From NCBI GenBank assembly GCA_002405165.1, contig DHLF01000014.1:1-27092 (forward strand): a DNA stretch of 27,092 bases, read 5' to 3'. Origin of the DNA: Christensenella sp. UBA4675 (GTDB lineage: Bacteria > Bacillota > Clostridia > Christensenellales > Borkfalkiaceae). Made by a program: the position numbers and the translations under genes. This document shows positions 7,822-15,131 of the stretch, piece by piece; within the stretch, counting starts at the first letter, position 1; each line of letters opens with the position of its first letter. The notes under the pieces were generated by a model that had not been told where the DNA came from, did no database searches, and was given only the letters and a program-made list of their open reading frames with translations.

Positions 7822-7950
7822 AAGAAATTTAATAAATTTTTATTTTTATTAAATTTAACGAAAAATAAATCGGTAATAAAATCAAAAGATTTTAGATACA
7901 AATGAGCATTTACCAAAGATAAAAAAATTATACAAAAGATAAATAGAAAA

Positions 7951-7977
7951 ACAGTCCTTTAAAGGGCTGTTTTTTTG
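7951..7977 (+). terminator. Rho-independent terminator after jag
   Basis: ACAGTCC/GGGCTGT hairpin (7951-7970, one G-U pair, TTTAAA loop) followed directly by a run of T. It closes the dnaN/rpmH-to-jag transcription unit. The rest of the 301-bp gap (7822-8122) is AT-rich with only this terminator and the downstream promoter visible. Confidence 0.9.
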
Positions 7978-8058
7978 TAGATTTTTAATATGAATATATG
8001 TAATAAAATACTTTTAATCGACTTATAGGTATGTTTTTTAAATTATTATATAAAATAA

Positions 8059-8087
8059 TTGACTATAAAAAATATAAATGATATAAT
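8059..8087 (+). promoter_or_regulatory. Promoter of the GNAT gene
   Basis: TTGACT (8059-8064) and TATAAT (8082-8087) with a 17-bp spacer, about 35 nt before the start codon of the acetyltransferase. Confidence 0.8.
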
Positions 8088-8122
8088 CTTTAAGCTTTTA
8101 ATAAATACAGACAAAGGAAAAT

Positions 8123-8572
8123 ATGATAATAAAAAACTTTAAACAAGGCGACTTAAACGAGTTTTTAAAGCTGTGTAAAGAGTTTTACGATTCTTGTTCT
8201 ACCATAAAGTCGTTCGACGAAAAAAGGGCTAAAAACACGTTTTTAAGGGTAATAGAAAACCATGAAAACTTGTGGGGATATTTTATAGTAGATAGCAAAA
8301 CGGATAAAAAAGTCGGATACGGACTTGTAACTAGTTATTGGTGCAATGAAGATGGCGGGAACGTTTTAGTATTAGACGAGTTATACATATCCCCTTGTAG
8401 CAGACATCACGGCTACGGCGGAAGATTTATGGAATGGTTAGAAAAGGAGTTTAAAGATAAAGCTGTTTCTTTAACGTTAGAAGTTTTAACGACTAATCAA
8501 AACGCGAAATCTTTATACAACAAAGAAGGGTTAGTGCCCGACGGATTTGTAACCTATACCAAAAATATTTAA
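8123..8572 (+). CDS. GNAT-family N-acetyltransferase
   Basis: The 149-residue protein has the GNAT fold signature: the acetyl-CoA pyrophosphate-binding motif A RHHGYGG (R94-x-x-G97-x-G99) after the beta-4 strand LVLDELYIS (82-90), and the motif B region with SLYNKEGLVPDGF (130-142). Such enzymes transfer an acetyl group from acetyl-CoA to an amine on a small molecule, peptide or protein; the substrate cannot be told from sequence. AAAGGA precedes the ATG. It has its own promoter and terminator, so it is monocistronic. It sits at the left border of the restriction-modification-like island but nothing ties it functionally to that island. Confidence 0.88.
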   Translation: MIIKNFKQGDLNEFLKLCKEFYDSCSTIKSFDEKRAKNTFLRVIENHENLWGYFIVDSKTDKKVGYGLVTSYWCNEDGGNVLVLDELYISPCSRHHGYGGRFMEWLEKEFKDKAVSLTLEVLTTNQNAKSLYNKEGLVPDGFVTYTKNI

Positions 8573-8588
8573 AATTAAATTATAAACT

Positions 8589-8623
8589 AAAAAAGCAACT
8601 GACAAAAAGTCAGTTGTTTTTTT
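8589..8623. terminator. Bidirectional terminator between convergent GNAT and HTH genes
   Basis: CAACTGAC (8596-8603) and GTCAGTTG (8609-8616) form an 8-bp stem with an AAAAA loop. It is followed by seven T on the plus strand and preceded by a run of A (T on the minus strand), so it can stop both converging transcripts. Confidence 0.9.
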
Positions 8624-8647
8624 ATGCGCAAAATTTTAATTAGCAAA

Positions 8648-8929
8648 TTATAAACTCTTTAAAAAGTCAATTAAAAGACTTTTTTGTTTAGGGGTAAGGT
8701 TAGACAACGCAATAGACAGTTCTTCGTTTTCGCTTGTGTAGTTAAAAAATTCTTTTAAAGATATTTCTAACGCGTCGCAAATAAGTTGTAAATGTCCTAT
8801 TGTTATATCGGCTTGTCCTAGTTCCACTCTGCGTAAATGCGTTTGCGATATCCCTGCCCTTTCTGCAAGCCCGTTTTGAGTAAATTTAGATTTTTCTCTT
8901 AAAATTTTTATTCTTTCTCCAATATTCAT
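8648..8929 (-). CDS. XRE/Cro-C1-type HTH transcriptional regulator, putative controller of the island
   Basis: The 93-residue protein begins with a Cro/C1 helix-turn-helix at about 6-60 (IKILREKSKFTQNGLAERAG, then ISQTHLRRVELG, recognition helix near 28-36) and ends with a short helical tail (LTPKQKSLLIDFLKSL). Size and fold fit the controller (C) proteins of restriction-modification systems. It diverges from the methylase-like gene across a 128-bp gap containing four copies of a TTAGTCTTATA-like motif, probably its own operators. Upstream there is only a weak CGGTG ribosome site and no clear promoter hexamers. The family assignment is firm; the controller role is inferred from the neighbours. 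Confidence 0.88.
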   Translation of the reverse strand: MNIGERIKILREKSKFTQNGLAERAGISQTHLRRVELGQADITIGHLQLICDALEISLKEFFNYTSENEELSIALSNLTPKQKSLLIDFLKSL

Positions 8930-8941
8930 ATTACACCGTTT

Positions 8942-9044
8942 TTAGTCTTATAAGAATATTTTATTGTATTTATTTAAAAATTATTAGTTTTATAGTGTTG
9001 TTTTATTAGTCTTATAATGTTATAATGTAAATCTATAAGACTAA
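8942..9044. promoter_or_regulatory. Operator-like array in the divergent HTH/methylase promoter region
   Basis: Four copies of one 11-mer are visible: TTAGTCTTATA at 8942-8952, TTAGTTTTATA at 8984-8994, TTAGTCTTATA at 9006-9016, and the inverted copy TATAAGACTAA at 9034-9044. Same-strand spacings are 42 and 22 bp, close to whole helical turns. The third copy lies between the -35 and -10 of the methylase promoter and the fourth lies in the likely start region, positions where a bound protein would block transcription. Confidence 0.75.
8998..9026 (+). promoter_or_regulatory. Promoter of the methylase/helicase operon
   Basis: TTGTTT (8998-9003) and TATAAT (9021-9026) with a 17-bp spacer. A second TATAAT overlaps at 9013-9018. 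The spacer contains an operator-like motif. AAAGG at 9047-9051 serves as the ribosome site for the ATG at 9058. Confidence 0.65.
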
Positions 9045-9057
9045 TAAAGGTAAAAAA

Positions 9058-9765
9058 ATGGAAAAATCTCAAACAAAATCTAAAAAGCGAATTAGAGAGC
9101 ATGGAGAAGTGTTTACAAACGAACGGGAAGTAAAAGCCATGTGCGATTTAGTGGCGCAGGAATGCGACCGTATAGACAGCCGTTTTTTAGAGCCTGCATG
9201 CGGAAACGGTAATTTTTTAGCCGAAATTTTATCGCGTAAAATAGCAACCGTAAAAAGATTGTATAAATCTAACCCTTACGATTACGAACGATATTCCGTT
9301 TTAGCAATAACAAGTATTTACGGCGTGGATATTTTGTCCGATAACGTGGAAGAATGTCGCGAACGACTTTTTAAATTATGGGATAAAGAATACAAAAATG
9401 TTTGTAAAAAGGCAACTAACGACGAAACGCGTCAAGCCGTAAAATATATTCTTTCTAAAAACGTTTTGTGCGGTAACGCATTAACGCTAATGCAAGTAGA
9501 CGAAAATCAACAAGACCTTGACCTACCTATTATTTTTCCCGAATGGAGTTTAATGCTTAGTACAAAATTAAAACGGCGAGATTTTAGATTAGACGTAATG
9601 CTTAAAGTAAACGAAAAATCTAAAAGCGGACAACCGTCATTATCCGATATTCCGTTAGAAATACGGGGCTATATATCGATTAACCCCACAACAAAAGAAT
9701 ATATGGCAGAGCCGATATGCGAATATCCGCCCGTACATTATAGGAAGGTACAACAAAATGGCTGA
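9058..9765 (+). CDS. SAM-binding methylase-like subunit lacking the NPPY catalytic motif
   Basis: The 235-residue protein has the N6-adenine methylase motif X region GEVFTNEREVKAM (16-28) and the SAM-binding motif I FLEPACGNGNFLAEI (43-57). GVDI (89-92) is a motif II-like acidic strand and LCGNALTL (137-144) a motif III-like one. Where (D/N)PPY would follow there is IIFPEWSLML (158-167), and no NPPY, DPPY or SPPY occurs anywhere. The protein then ends without a target recognition domain. It probably binds SAM or DNA as a partner of the complete methylase encoded next; alternatively it is a reduced, inactive duplicate. It is first in the operon and overlaps the next gene by 8 nt, so translation is coupled and a stoichiometric complex is plausible. 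The reading frame is intact and shows no sign of decay. Confidence 0.75.
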   Translation: MEKSQTKSKKRIREHGEVFTNEREVKAMCDLVAQECDRIDSRFLEPACGNGNFLAEILSRKIATVKRLYKSNPYDYERYSVLAITSIYGVDILSDNVEECRERLFKLWDKEYKNVCKKATNDETRQAVKYILSKNVLCGNALTLMQVDENQQDLDLPIIFPEWSLMLSTKLKRRDFRLDVMLKVNEKSKSGQPSLSDIPLEIRGYISINPTTKEYMAEPICEYPPVHYRKVQQNG

Positions 9766-11359
9766 AACTTTTTTCGATAAAATTTATAAAAACAAATTAC
9801 ATACGCCCGACGTTTTGTCGTGTTTAGCAAACCTATCTAACGACGAAGTTTTTACTCCGCCCGACGTAGTAAATCAAATGTTAGATTTATTGCCACAAGA
9901 ATTATTTTCCGACCCTAATATTACGTTTTTAGACCCCGCTTGTAAAACGGGAGTTTTTTTGCGTGAAATAGCTAAACGTTTACTTGTAGGCTTAGCCGAT
10001 AAAATCCCCGACTTGCAAAAGCGAATAGACCATATATTCCATAAACAGCTTTACGGTATAGCTATAACGGAGCTAACAAGTCTACTTTCTCGTAGGAGTT
10101 TATATTGTTCTAAATATCCTAACGGAGAATACTCTATTTCTCATTTCGATAATGCGGAAGGGAATATCCGATTTCGTAGAGTGAATCACGTTTGGGTAAA
10201 TGGCAAATGCAAATATTGCAGCGCATCTGAAACTCAATGGAAACGAGAAGAAGGCAAAGAAACGCACGCCTACGAATTTATACACACAGAAAATTTGGAG
10301 AAAATATTTAATATGAAATTCGACGTAATAATATCCAACCCACCCTATCAATTAAGTTTTGGAATTGAAGGTACTAATAGTGCTAATGCGAGATCAATTT
10401 ATGACCAATTCATAACAAAAGCATTAGATTTAAAGCCTCGTTATTTCTGTGTTATTACACCCAGTCGCTGGATGACGAAAACGGCACAAGGTATTTCTGA
10501 TAGTTGGGTGGAGTCAATGATAAAGTGCAATCATATAGAAGTTCTGCATGATTTTCCGAATGCAAATGATTGTTTCCCTGGCGTTGAAATAAAAGGTGGC
10601 GTAAATTATTTTCTATGGAATAGAGACTACTGTGGTAAATGTAAATATTATTACCATAATCACGATAGCAATATTATACAAGAACGTTTTGACTATCTTG
10701 ATTCCGCTAATGCAGGAGTTGTTATAAGAGAGCCTCAATCTTATTCAATTATTGAAAAAATCGTAGCAATTGAAGGAGTATACTATACTGAGTTGTCAAA
10801 TAATTTTTCGGGATTAATTAGCCCGAAACATTTTTTTGATAACAGTGAATTGCTAACATCAAATTGGAAGGGTTATAAAAAAGAGAAAAGTGACTTATAC
10901 AACATCAAATATTACGTTAGCAAATCTTTTAATGACATTCCATTCGGTTGGATACGGCAAGTGGATTTGCCTAAAAATCAAAAAACAAAAGATTTGCATA
11001 AGGTATATATTCCTGCCGCCGGTGGTAGCGGTACTGATACTCAAATATTAGGCTATCCCTTCTATGGAGAACCAAATAGTGTATGTTCACAAACTTATCT
11101 TGTAATAGGATATGACCCCGAAAGACACAATTTTACAAAACAAGAATGCGAAAACATAATTTCATACATTAAAACAAGATTTTTCCGTTATCTTGTCAGT
11201 ATTAAAAAGAAAACGCAAAACGGTCCGCGTGGCGTTTATCAATTTGTTCCTATGCAAGATTTTTCAAAACCGTGGACGGATGAAGAATTGTATAAAAAAT
11301 ATAAATTATCGCAAGAAGAAATCGAATTTATCGAGAGTATGATTAAACCTATGGAGTAA
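9758..11359 (+). CDS. Eco57I-like N6-adenine DNA methyltransferase
   Basis: The 533-residue protein has motif X DEVFTPPDVVNQML (29-42), the SAM motif I FLDPACKTGVFLREI (57-71) and the catalytic motif IV DVIISNPPYQLSFG (189-202). A long C-terminal target recognition region and the tail QFVPMQDFSKPWTDEELYKK follow. This order (X-I-IV then TRD, gamma class) is that of Eco57I-type methylases, which modify adenine N6 within a specific site. Two CxxC pairs (C151/C154 and C292/C295) might bind zinc. Nucleotides about 10130-11250 use AAT, GAT and ATT codons more freely than the rest of the operon, suggesting the recognition segment was exchanged. It overlaps the upstream subunit by 8 nt and is followed by the helicase gene after 7 nt. 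Confidence 0.88.
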   Translation: MAETFFDKIYKNKLHTPDVLSCLANLSNDEVFTPPDVVNQMLDLLPQELFSDPNITFLDPACKTGVFLREIAKRLLVGLADKIPDLQKRIDHIFHKQLYGIAITELTSLLSRRSLYCSKYPNGEYSISHFDNAEGNIRFRRVNHVWVNGKCKYCSASETQWKREEGKETHAYEFIHTENLEKIFNMKFDVIISNPPYQLSFGIEGTNSANARSIYDQFITKALDLKPRYFCVITPSRWMTKTAQGISDSWVESMIKCNHIEVLHDFPNANDCFPGVEIKGGVNYFLWNRDYCGKCKYYYHNHDSNIIQERFDYLDSANAGVVIREPQSYSIIEKIVAIEGVYYTELSNNFSGLISPKHFFDNSELLTSNWKGYKKEKSDLYNIKYYVSKSFNDIPFGWIRQVDLPKNQKTKDLHKVYIPAAGGSGTDTQILGYPFYGEPNSVCSQTYLVIGYDPERHNFTKQECENIISYIKTRFFRYLVSIKKKTQNGPRGVYQFVPMQDFSKPWTDEELYKKYKLSQEEIEFIESMIKPME

Positions 11360-11366
11360 AATAATA

Positions 11367-14264
11367 ATGGCAAATAACATAAGTTTATCTGATATTTTAC
11401 ATAAACGCCCTGCCGTTGTTCCAACAATTTACGGCTATATTTTGCCCGACGTAAAAGACCACGACGGGTATATTAAAATCGGCTATACCGACAGAAAAGA
11501 CACCGAAACGCGTATTCGCGAGCAATCGCATACGCTTGCGGTAAACGTTAAAATTTTGTTTAAGGAATCGGCAATGCGTTCTGACGGAACGTGTTTTACG
11601 GATAGGGACGTACATAGGCTACTAAAACGCAAGGGTTTTTTACAACTAAACGAAGGCGCGGATAAAAACGAATGGTTTAAGTGTACTTGTCAAGACGCGC
11701 TTACGGCTATTGAAGAATTGCGTACGGAAACTCGGTTCGAAGGCAACCGTACTTGGAATTTTGCTATGCGAAGCGAGCAAAAACAAGCCGTTGAAATGAC
11801 TAAAGAGTATTTTAAACAAGCCAAAACGGAAGACGAGTCGCGTCCGCCAAAATTTTTGTGGAATGCAAAAATGCGTTTTGGAAAAACTTTTGCAACCTAC
11901 AAATTGTGTAAGGCATTAAATTTTAAAAGAATACTCGTTTTAACCTTTAAACCTGCCGTAGAGTCTGCTTGGCAAGAAGATATTTCACGACACGTCGATT
12001 TTAAAGGCTGGCAATTTGTAAGCAATAAAGAAGCTAAGTTCGACGCAAAAAAACTCGATAAACAGTTTTACGATTGCGATAAAGACGAGCCTATCGTCGT
12101 GTTTGGGTCTTTTCAAGACTTACTTGGCACTAACGAAGCAGGCGGAATAAAGGCGAAAAACGAATTTATCCATAACGTAAAATGGGATATCGTAATATTT
12201 GACGAATATCATTTCGGTGCGTGGAGAGAAAACGCAAAAAGTCTTTTTGAAAAATTTGACGAAGAAAACGACGATTTCGACCTTGAAAAATATCAAAAGG
12301 AAGAAGCCGGCAACGCCATAAACGAAACGTTTTTGCCCATTTCTTCGGCGCACTATTTATATTTATCTGGTACGCCTTTCCGTGCGCTTAATTCGGGGGA
12401 ATTTTTAGAAGACCAAGTTTTTAATTGGACTTATTCGGACGAACAGTCGGCAAAAGAAAACTGGGACAATTCTTTGGGAGAAAATCCTTATTCTTCGCTA
12501 CCTAAAATGGTAATGCTCACTTACAAAGTTCCCGATTCAATAACGTGTAACGTAGCCATAAACGAAGGTTACGACGAATTTGACGTAAACGAGTTTTTCC
12601 GCGCGGGAATACCCGAAAATAGCAAGATAGTAGACGCAAGATTCGTTTACGAAAACGACGTTCAAAAATGGTTAAAAATGATTCAAGGCGCCTATATGCC
12701 CGTAGACGGCTTAAAGCTTGGCGCAGAACGTCCGCCAATGCCTTTTTCGGACACGACCTTGTTAAACGTACTATCGCATACTTTATGGTTTTTACCTAAC
12801 GTTGCAAGTTGCTATGCAATGTATAATTTATTAAGGCAAAAACAAAACAATTTTTTTGACGATTACAAAGTAATAGTATGCGCCGGAACAAAAGCAGGTA
12901 TCGGTTTAGACGCATTAAAACCCGTATTAAACGCTATGGGCAACCCGCTTGTAACAAAAACCATTACTCTATCTTGCGGGAAATTAACGACGGGCGTTAC
13001 CGTAAGACCGTGGGCGGGAGTTTTTATGCTCCGCAACTTAAAATCGCCCGAAACGTATTTTCAAACTGCGTTTAGAGTTCAATCCCCATGGGAAATAGTA
13101 AATGACAACGGGGATAAAGAAATAATAAAAAAAGAATGTTACGTTTTCGATTTTGCGCTAGAACGCGCCTTGCACCAAATTTCGGACTATTCGTGTAGGC
13201 TAAAAGTAGACGATACAAGTCCCGAACAAAAAGTTGCGGAGTTTATTTCGTTTTTACCCGTGCTTGCGTTTGACGGCTCGTCTATGAACAGAATAGACGC
13301 GCAAGATATTTTAGATATTACCTATGCGGGAACGTCCGCAACTTTGCTAGCAAAACGTTGGCAAACCGCACTACTCGTTCACGTCGATAACGACACGCTT
13401 AAAAAACTGCAATCTAATCAAGACGCGTTGGACGCGCTTATGCGAATCGAAGGGTTTCGTTCGTTAAACGCTGAAATTCAAACGATTATAAACCGTTCTG
13501 AAAAGGTGAAAAAACTTAAAAAAGAAAAAGGCGACACCTTGTCGCCGTCCGAAAAAAAAGAGCTTACCGAAGACGAGAAAAAAGCAAAATCTTTACGAAA
13601 ACAAGTTCAAGAAAATCTTTTGAAACTTGCGGCGAGAATACCTGCGTTTATGTACTTAACCGATTATCGCGAACAAACCGTTAAAGACGTAATTACGCAA
13701 ATAGAACCCGAACTGTTTCAAAAAGTTACGGGACTTACCGTAAAAGATTTCGACGTGCTTTGCTCTATCGGTTTATTCGATTCCGAAAAAATGAATCAAG
13801 GTATTTTCGGGTTTAGAAAATACGAAAATTCAAGTTTGTCTTACACGGGTATCGATAAGCACCAAGGCGAATCCGTCGGCGGTTGGGATACAGTACTACG
13901 TCGCGAAGAATACGAAGCTTTATATAATAAACAGCAGGCGACAATGGGCGATTTTGAAAGCGTACTTATTCCCGAAAAGTACCTTGCCGATAGAAAGGCA
14001 GAAAATAAAATCGCTATAAAAAACGAAATTGCCACAGCCGACGCTGTTTCTATGAAAGAAAATGATTTAGCCGAAAAAGAACTAGCGGAAATGCTTGCAA
14101 AAGTTAAAGTCGGTTGTATGGTAACGCATAAAAAATTCGGAGAAGGGGAAATAACGTGGATGGATAACGCAAGAAAATACATGCGCGTTAAATTTTCCGT
14201 CGGAGAAAAGAATTTTGTTTTCCCAAACGCGTTTTTATTAAAGTTTTTAGAGTTTAAAAATTAA
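11367..14264 (+). CDS. GIY-YIG/T5orf172-like nuclease fused to SF2 helicase, putative restriction subunit
   Basis: The 965-residue protein is modular. Residues about 20-107 resemble the T5orf172/MUG113 branch of GIY-YIG nucleases (IYGYI 21-25, GYIKIGY 34-40, R49, H83, EWF 102-104). An SF2 motor follows: RSEQKQAV (135-142), Walker A MRFGKT (169-174), DEYH Walker B (279-282), SGTPFRAL (334-341), TTGVTV (541-546) and the Q-x-x-x-R motif VI (Q566, R570). Residues about 703-750 are highly charged and probably coiled. The C-terminal 50 residues (VTHKKFGEGEITWM) resemble the C-terminal tail of UvrD/PcrA helicases. It would translocate on DNA and cut when the site is unmodified. GGAG at 11353-11356, inside the preceding gene, is the likely ribosome site. 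Function as a restriction subunit is inferred. Confidence 0.82.
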   Translation: MANNISLSDILHKRPAVVPTIYGYILPDVKDHDGYIKIGYTDRKDTETRIREQSHTLAVNVKILFKESAMRSDGTCFTDRDVHRLLKRKGFLQLNEGADKNEWFKCTCQDALTAIEELRTETRFEGNRTWNFAMRSEQKQAVEMTKEYFKQAKTEDESRPPKFLWNAKMRFGKTFATYKLCKALNFKRILVLTFKPAVESAWQEDISRHVDFKGWQFVSNKEAKFDAKKLDKQFYDCDKDEPIVVFGSFQDLLGTNEAGGIKAKNEFIHNVKWDIVIFDEYHFGAWRENAKSLFEKFDEENDDFDLEKYQKEEAGNAINETFLPISSAHYLYLSGTPFRALNSGEFLEDQVFNWTYSDEQSAKENWDNSLGENPYSSLPKMVMLTYKVPDSITCNVAINEGYDEFDVNEFFRAGIPENSKIVDARFVYENDVQKWLKMIQGAYMPVDGLKLGAERPPMPFSDTTLLNVLSHTLWFLPNVASCYAMYNLLRQKQNNFFDDYKVIVCAGTKAGIGLDALKPVLNAMGNPLVTKTITLSCGKLTTGVTVRPWAGVFMLRNLKSPETYFQTAFRVQSPWEIVNDNGDKEIIKKECYVFDFALERALHQISDYSCRLKVDDTSPEQKVAEFISFLPVLAFDGSSMNRIDAQDILDITYAGTSATLLAKRWQTALLVHVDNDTLKKLQSNQDALDALMRIEGFRSLNAEIQTIINRSEKVKKLKKEKGDTLSPSEKKELTEDEKKAKSLRKQVQENLLKLAARIPAFMYLTDYREQTVKDVITQIEPELFQKVTGLTVKDFDVLCSIGLFDSEKMNQGIFGFRKYENSSLSYTGIDKHQGESVGGWDTVLRREEYEALYNKQQATMGDFESVLIPEKYLADRKAENKIAIKNEIATADAVSMKENDLAEKELAEMLAKVKVGCMVTHKKFGEGEITWMDNARKYMRVKFSVGEKNFVFPNAFLLKFLEFKN

Positions 14265-14400
14265 TTTTTAAAAAAATTGTTGCCCCGTTATTTATGCAAG
14301 TAAAACATCAATAATACTATTTAATAAATTTTTACTTTTTGCAATCATAACGTTTTTCTTTTATTACTTTGCTTATTATATTGTCAAACGTTTTTTAACG

Positions 14401-14440
14401 TAGAAAAGAGAGAAGCTACGTTCTCTCTTTTCTATATTAT
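14401..14440 (+). terminator. 14-bp perfect hairpin downstream of the helicase gene
   Basis: TAGAAAAGAGAGAA (14401-14414) pairs perfectly with TTCTCTCTTTTCTA (14421-14434) around GCTACG. The following DNA is T-rich but interrupted (TATTATTTTATTTATTG). It lies 137 bp after the helicase stop and probably terminates the island operon. Nothing else is evident in 14265-14540. Confidence 0.55.
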
Positions 14441-14534
14441 TTTATTTATTGTTTTACAAACGTAAAATTTTTATCTATCGTAACGTTGTGATTAAAAACT
14501 TCTCTATAAAAAAGAATAAATACGTTTTATAATT

Positions 14535-14578
14535 TTTATAAAACAAAAGATGGTCTATAAGTTTTCTTATAGACCATC
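14535..14578 (-). terminator. Terminator of the tRNA operon
   Basis: A perfect 12-bp stem, GATGGTCTATAA (14549-14560) with TTATAGACCATC (14567-14578). On the minus strand it is followed by TTTTGTTTTATAAAAATT. It lies 7 bp past the 3' end of tRNA-Glu. Confidence 0.85.
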
Positions 14579-14584
14579 ACTTTT

Positions 14585-14659
14585 TGGTGACCCCTACGGG
14601 ACTCGAACCCATGATACCACCGTGAAAGGGTGGTGTCTTAACCGCTTGACCAAGGGGCC
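14585..14659 (-). tRNA. trnE: tRNA-Glu (TTC)
   Basis: The minus-strand sequence folds as a cloverleaf: acceptor GGCCCCT/AGGGGTC (one G-U pair), anticodon stem CCACC/GGTGG with loop CTTTCAC (anticodon TTC), T arm with GGTTCGAGTCC, discriminator A and encoded CCA. 75 nt. It is the last gene of a three-tRNA operon. Confidence 0.96.
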
Positions 14660-14683
14660 ATATTTTTTTCGTTCGTTTTATTT

Positions 14684-14760
14684 TGGTAGCGGCGGTCGGA
14701 TTCGAACCAACGACCTGCCGGGTATGAACCGGCCGCTATAACCAACTAAGCTACGCCGCC
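14684..14760 (-). tRNA. trnM: tRNA-Met (CAT), elongator
   Basis: Acceptor GGCGGCG/CGCCGCT, anticodon stem GCCGG/CCGGC with loop TTCATAC (anticodon CAT), T loop TTCGAAT and encoded CCA, 77 nt. It has a G1-initiated paired acceptor and lacks the initiator's GGG/CCC anticodon-stem signature. The body closely resembles B. subtilis elongator tRNA-Met rather than the lysidine-modified tRNA-Ile2, which starts GGGCC. Confidence 0.93.
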
Positions 14761-14764
14761 ATAC

Positions 14765-14841
14765 TGGTTGCGGAGGCGGGACTTGAACCTCACGACCTCC
14801 GGGTTATGAGCCCGGCGAGCTACCAACTGCTCCACTCCGCG
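14765..14841 (-). tRNA. trnfM: Initiator tRNA-fMet (CAT)
   Basis: Begins CGCGGAG with the unpaired C1/A72 of initiators, D arm GGAGCAGTTGGTAGCTC, anticodon stem with three G-C pairs (GGGCTCATAACCC), T loop TTCAAGT and encoded CCA, 77 nt. It is the first gene of the tRNA operon. Confidence 0.96.
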
Positions 14842-14886
14842 ATACAAAACCGTTTGAAAATTAAGCTTTTCTAACAGTGCTTTTCT

Positions 14887-14915
14887 ATTTTATGTTATTT
14901 ATAAAAAAATGTCAA
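14887..14915 (-). promoter_or_regulatory. Promoter of the tRNA operon
   Basis: On the minus strand TTGACA (14915-14910) and TAAAAT (14892-14887) have a 17-bp spacer. Transcription would start near 14880, about 40 nt before tRNA-fMet. Confidence 0.8.
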
Positions 14916-15038
14916 CTCTTTTTTAGCATTTTTTTCTTAAAATATTTTTTTTCGAAAAATTAAGTTTTTTTTAGTCTTTTTACCTTTAAAATCTACGGTT
15001 TTTTAAAATATTTACTAATTTTTAACAAATATTCAGTG

Positions 15039-15049
15039 TTTTCGACAAA
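15039..15049 (-). promoter_or_regulatory. Spo0A-binding site (0A box) upstream of spo0A
   Basis: The minus strand reads TTTGTCGAAAA at 15049-15039, containing a perfect TGTCGAA 0A box (15047-15041) with the flanking T and A seen in high-affinity sites. It lies about 55 bp upstream of a TATAAT (15100-15105) and about 85 bp upstream of the spo0A start. Autoregulation by Spo0A~P is known in Bacillus and Clostridium. Confidence 0.7.
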
Positions 15050-15131
15050 ATTAGCAATAAAAGTGTAAAAATAAGGGTTTTTTTACATTATTTTTGGTTT
15101 ATAATCAAATTAGTGAAAAAAAGGAGAGAAA

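Noticed and set aside
8577..8656. 12-bp direct repeat AAATTATAAACT (8577-8588 and 8645-8656) at the left border of the island, considered as an insertion footprint
   Set aside because: It is all AT-rich, no matching copy was found at the right border near 14.3 kb, and no integrase or transposase is present.
13841..14182. 113-codon minus-strand frame within the helicase gene
   Set aside because: It is antisense to the well-supported C-terminal part of the 965-residue protein; serine/isoleucine-rich composition is typical of a shadow frame.
14585..14659. tRNA-Glu as an integration site for the restriction-like island
   Set aside because: No duplicated tRNA 3' end was seen near 8.6 kb, and no integrase gene lies between.
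14550..14741. Plus-strand reading frame of 63 codons across two tRNAs
   Set aside because: It is the complement of the tRNA-Glu and tRNA-Met genes; such frames are a common false call over tRNAs.
14684..14760. Possibility that the second CAT-anticodon tRNA is tRNA-Ile2 read with lysidine
   Set aside because: Acceptor GGCGGCG and body match elongator tRNA-Met of Firmicutes rather than the GGGCC-starting tRNA-Ile2.
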